Source: Bdellovibrionales bacterium
Lineage (GTDB): Bacteria; Bdellovibrionota; Bdellovibrionia; Bdellovibrionales; UBA1609
NCBI GenBank assembly: GCA_020435085.1
Contig: JAGRAB010000068.1
Coordinates: forward strand, 1 to 7,888
Direction: 5' to 3'
Length of the DNA stretch: 7,888 nt
The position numbers were made by a program, and so were the translations under genes. Of the stretch, positions 5,686 to 7,888 are shown in pieces. Below the pieces are notes generated by a model. That model searched no databases, was not told where the DNA came from, and saw only the letters and a list, made by a program, of their open reading frames with translations. Numbering within the stretch: the first letter of the stretch is position 1; each line of letters opens with the position of its first letter.

Positions 5686-6201
5686 ATGGACAAAATTCAG
5701 TGGATTAAAGACCTTGTTGTTGCAGAACAGGCAATGGAAGAAACAGGAGTCATCGATGTCACTGCAGGGTTTGACCCTGAACAACATTTAACTGAAGCCA
5801 CATATGACTTTATGCGTGATTTAAAAGCCGCATTTATTGAAGCGGCCTCTGCTTTTAATCAAATGAAAGGCTCTACCCTCGGCACAGTTAAAATCTATGG
5901 AATATCCAAAACGGCTGCTGATTTTATGCTTTTCCGTAATGGCTACAAGTTGATCTTCGCCGTTGCAGGCCCTGGAATTCTTCATGTTCGCTTCAATAGT
6001 ATTGGAAACCCTATTTTTCCCAACCCGCAAGAATCTCTCCAACAAGTTCAAGCCACGGCAGGAACGTCTATTGGTGATACATTAAAGGCTTCATGGGGAG
6101 CTTTTGGGGAGCTTCAATGGACCTACGAAGGAAAAGCCATCAATTTGGATTACCTCGTCAGGTATTACATGACTCGCTTTATTCGAGAATCTACAAAGTA
6201 A
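5686..6201 (+). CDS. Conserved-looking cytosolic protein of unknown function
   Basis: I do not recognise this 171-residue protein. It has no signal peptide or membrane segment, and its ordinary balanced composition suggests a folded soluble domain. An N-terminal helical part (about 1-60, with LTEATYDFMRDLKAAFIEAA at 35-54) leads to alternating strands and loops: LGTVKIYGIS (65-74), DFMLFRNGYKLIFAVAG (79-95), ILHVRFNSIG (98-107) and GELQWTYEGKAINLDYLVRYYM (141-162). The last part looks like strand, turn, then helix. The ATG has AGGGGG 5 nt upstream. It stands alone, divergent from pal and convergent with the LysM-like gene, 13 bp from its end. The pal promoter points away, so it must have its own. 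No catalytic motif is evident. Confidence 0.8.
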   Translation: MDKIQWIKDLVVAEQAMEETGVIDVTAGFDPEQHLTEATYDFMRDLKAAFIEAASAFNQMKGSTLGTVKIYGISKTAADFMLFRNGYKLIFAVAGPGILHVRFNSIGNPIFPNPQESLQQVQATAGTSIGDTLKASWGAFGELQWTYEGKAINLDYLVRYYMTRFIRESTK

Positions 6202-6214
6202 TTTGGACGGTACT

Positions 6215-7240
6215 CTACTCTTCAGAGGCAGGGCTTCTTGTCTCCTGGGGGATCATATTTAAAACCTGATCTGCCGGAATAACATATGGATTTTCAATTT
6301 GTGGGTTCAGACTCCAAAGTTTTGGCCAACACTCTTTCTCTTTAAATATTTCTTCAGAAATTTCTGGAAGCGTTTTTTTTCCGTCGGTTAAATATGTTTC
6401 TTGCCTCGCCTTTTCCACCATTTTTTTCCAAATGATGTCAGGAATTCTTCCCTTTGCATCTTTTGTTTTACAAGAAATCAGTGTCATCAACTGTTTCTTT
6501 AATACTGGAGGCACTTGGTTCAAAACAGAAACTTCTTTTTGCGGTTCTGTTTCTGCTAACTCTTTATTTTTTTGTCCATTATCTGTTTGCGGTTCATTGG
6601 CGATATCATTAGGGGCTGGAACTTCTTCTCCAACACGATCTTTCTCCAAAACCTCTACTCCTGCTTTTGCTTGCTCTTTTTCTTTTTGTTGAGTTTCTTT
6701 TACATCATTCATCAAATCTTCAAGCATTTCTTCTTGTGGTGGCTCAATATTTCCTGAAGACTCTGGCAATTGCTCGGCCAACGCTGCTGAAGAGGCCCCT
6801 TCATGATTTTCTTCTTGGATGCTTGTTAATGAAGGACCCTGTTCATTCACCTCAAGAGGGTTCACCTGGTCTTTCAATGCTCCGCCAGGCTCAGCTTCAT
6901 CTTGATTTTCTTGAGCAGCAACTTGGCTATCCAGACTTAGAGCCTCAAGAGGCATTTTTGTTCCGCCTGAGATAGAAACACTTGCCCCATTCTCGCTCTC
7001 AAACCCCGACTGAACCAGCTCATTGACTGCATTTTTAATTTCAGGGTTTTCCATTAACTTTTGATAAACCTCCACTTGCTTTTTTGTAGCCACAATCTTC
7101 ACTGGTGATGCATCAATAACAAAACCTTGTTTATCTCTAGAAACCGGCTTTTGATAAAGGCTTCCATTTGTGATGGAAATATACAAATGATAAAGAGAAG
7201 CCAATAATATTAAAAAAGAAACAAAAATTTTAATTCTCAC
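6215..7240 (-). CDS. Membrane-anchored protein with acidic linker and degenerate LysM tail
   Basis: The 341 residues start with one hydrophobic segment (about 4-24, few charges before it), probably an uncleaved anchor with the rest in the periplasm. A small helical region (about 45-80) is followed by a long low-complexity linker rich in Glu, Gln, Pro and Asn (about 100-245). Another helix holds Cys257. The C-terminus (about 284-330) resembles a LysM of the FimV/YgaU style: a segment ending EISEEIF, then WPKLWSLNPQIENPYVIP (305-322) and Gln325-Val-Leu. The usual GDTLW start is reduced to GKKTL, so peptidoglycan binding is plausible but unproven. The GTG start (7238-7240) overlaps the pseudopilin stop as GTGA, with GGTGGAG just upstream. 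The pair is probably co-translated. Confidence 0.75.
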   Translation of the reverse strand: MRIKIFVSFLILLASLYHLYISITNGSLYQKPVSRDKQGFVIDASPVKIVATKKQVEVYQKLMENPEIKNAVNELVQSGFESENGASVSISGGTKMPLEALSLDSQVAAQENQDEAEPGGALKDQVNPLEVNEQGPSLTSIQEENHEGASSAALAEQLPESSGNIEPPQEEMLEDLMNDVKETQQKEKEQAKAGVEVLEKDRVGEEVPAPNDIANEPQTDNGQKNKELAETEPQKEVSVLNQVPPVLKKQLMTLISCKTKDAKGRIPDIIWKKMVEKARQETYLTDGKKTLPEISEEIFKEKECWPKLWSLNPQIENPYVIPADQVLNMIPQETRSPASEE

Positions 7241-7737
7241 GCTCCACCAGCCTGACTGCTACATAGAACAACATAAATATCATCTGACTGCGGCCCATAA
7301 TCTTGCACTCCATTGGGGCCCATAGACCCAATAACTCTTTGAATAGTTCCATCACCTACATAGAAATCATTATCCATATAGTAATTATGCCCCCAAGGAT
7401 CTTTAGGAATATTGCCTAAATACGGCCCCTTCCAACCTGGATACCTTCCATCCGTACATGCCAAACCTAACCGGCAATCAGATAAGTTGCCAAATTCCAT
7501 ATCGTTAATACAGGGATTAGCCCCAGGATACCCTGCCAATATCCCAGTTTCTTTCTCCAACCGATTCACTGACTGGGTAAGAACCTTTAAGTCCGCTTGA
7601 GCGGAAGCAAGTAATGTCGGATCTACTGGTGGATTAAGAAATGTCGGTAAATAAATCGTCAATAGCCCACAAAGTGCGGCCATGAAAATCATGATCTCAC
7701 CAAGTCCAATACCTTGCTGATTATTTTTTAGGTTCAT
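7237..7737 (-). CDS. GspG-like type II secretion pseudopilin
   Basis: The N-terminus is a prepilin signal: a short leader to Gly9, then I-G-L-G-E with Glu at +5 (residue 14), followed by a hydrophobic helix (about 15-33). The C-terminal domain has the T2SS G-type pattern: GWKGPYL (101-107), IPKDPWG (110-116), GSMGPNG (137-143) and SDDIYVV (151-157), where calcium-binding acidic residues sit in known GspG proteins. The protein is 166 residues, somewhat long for the family, mainly from an insert at about 72-100 with Cys76, Cys88 and Cys94; another Cys is at 159. The canonical GFTLIE is replaced by GIGLGE, so it may serve a specialised or minor fibre. The ATG has only a weak AGGT upstream. It leads the two-gene unit with the LysM-like gene. 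No other secretion gene is visible in the window. Confidence 0.82.
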   Translation of the reverse strand: MNLKNNQQGIGLGEIMIFMAALCGLLTIYLPTFLNPPVDPTLLASAQADLKVLTQSVNRLEKETGILAGYPGANPCINDMEFGNLSDCRLGLACTDGRYPGWKGPYLGNIPKDPWGHNYYMDNDFYVGDGTIQRVIGSMGPNGVQDYGPQSDDIYVVLCSSQAGGA

Positions 7738-7888
7738 GACCTATTTATCGGCTTAATACTATTGATTTTCAAATTTTAATAGAGCGTATTTAAGCTCTAA
7801 TATTTAGAGTTTTCGAGGCTTTCGTCGGGGTCTCATAAAGTTGAAAAGACAGAGGTTGAATGGAAGTTACAATCAGTTGGATCCATTC
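7738..7888. other. Non-coding end of the window with two alternative hairpins
   Basis: These 151 bases hold no convincing gene. TAGAGC (7780-7785) pairs with GCTCTA (7794-7799), and the overlapping CTCTAA (7795-7800) pairs with TTAGAG (7804-7809), so the two small hairpins exclude each other. They lie in the leader or promoter region of the pseudopilin gene; I see no good sigma70 promoter there. A - strand frame is open from the window edge to a TAA at 7790-7792 (32 codons) and could be the end of an upstream gene, but a + strand frame is also open to the edge, so neither is called. Confidence 0.35.

Noticed and set aside
5517..5708. Open + strand frame of 63 codons before the unknown gene
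   Set aside because: It lacks an ATG, its first GTG/TTG (5637-5642) leaves only 23 codons, it overlaps the unknown gene's start, and open frames of this length arise by chance.
1..7888. tRNA, rRNA, CRISPR array, insertion sequence or phage genes
   Set aside because: No cloverleaf-like segment, regular spaced repeats, transposase motifs or matching terminal repeats were seen on either strand.

Overview
The window is an AT-rich stretch from a Gram-negative bacterium, with tightly packed genes that often overlap by 4 bp. Four lipoprotein signal peptides, a Pal/CpoB-type set, a GspG-type pseudopilin and a LysM-like envelope protein show a cell with an outer membrane and periplasm. The mixture recalls Bdellovibrionota or other former deltaproteobacteria. 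That placement is an inference from gene content and style; no marker in the window proves it.

Layout. (1) Bases 1-102 hold no gene but contain a perfect 37-bp inverted repeat with a 5-nt loop, ending on the stop codon of the first gene. (2) 103-933 (-) encodes a long, very basic lipoprotein whose rod carries phenylalanine every 11 residues. Divergent from it, 988-1656 (+) encodes a two-TM protein ending in a HAMP domain with no output domain. (3) 1598-5443 (-) is a six-gene operon, in transcription order pal, a DUF4398-like lipoprotein, a cpoB/ybgF-like lipoprotein, tsaD, ksgA (rsmA) and smpB. A near-consensus sigma70 promoter (TTGACA-16-TACAAT) lies just before pal. Three of its junctions are 4-bp start/stop overlaps (GTGA, ATGA, TTGA), and ksgA-smpB are 1 bp apart. 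(4) 5686-6201 (+) is a cytosolic protein of unknown function. (5) 6215-7737 (-) is a two-gene unit, a GspG-like pseudopilin followed, with a GTGA overlap, by a membrane-anchored protein with an acidic linker and a degenerate LysM tail. (6) 7738-7888 is a short non-coding end with two alternative small hairpins.

How the genes may work together. The operon starts with three outer-membrane or periplasmic lipoproteins of the Tol-Pal type, which tie the outer membrane to peptidoglycan during division. It then switches to three translation-quality genes: t6A tRNA modification (TsaD), 16S rRNA dimethylation (KsgA) and trans-translation (SmpB). The pseudopilin/LysM pair looks like an accessory secretion or pilus module with a wall-binding partner. 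No mobile element, CRISPR array, tRNA or rRNA was seen. The items least explained by known families are the 37-bp palindrome, the hendecad lipoprotein, the pseudopilin/LysM pair and the unknown 171-residue protein.
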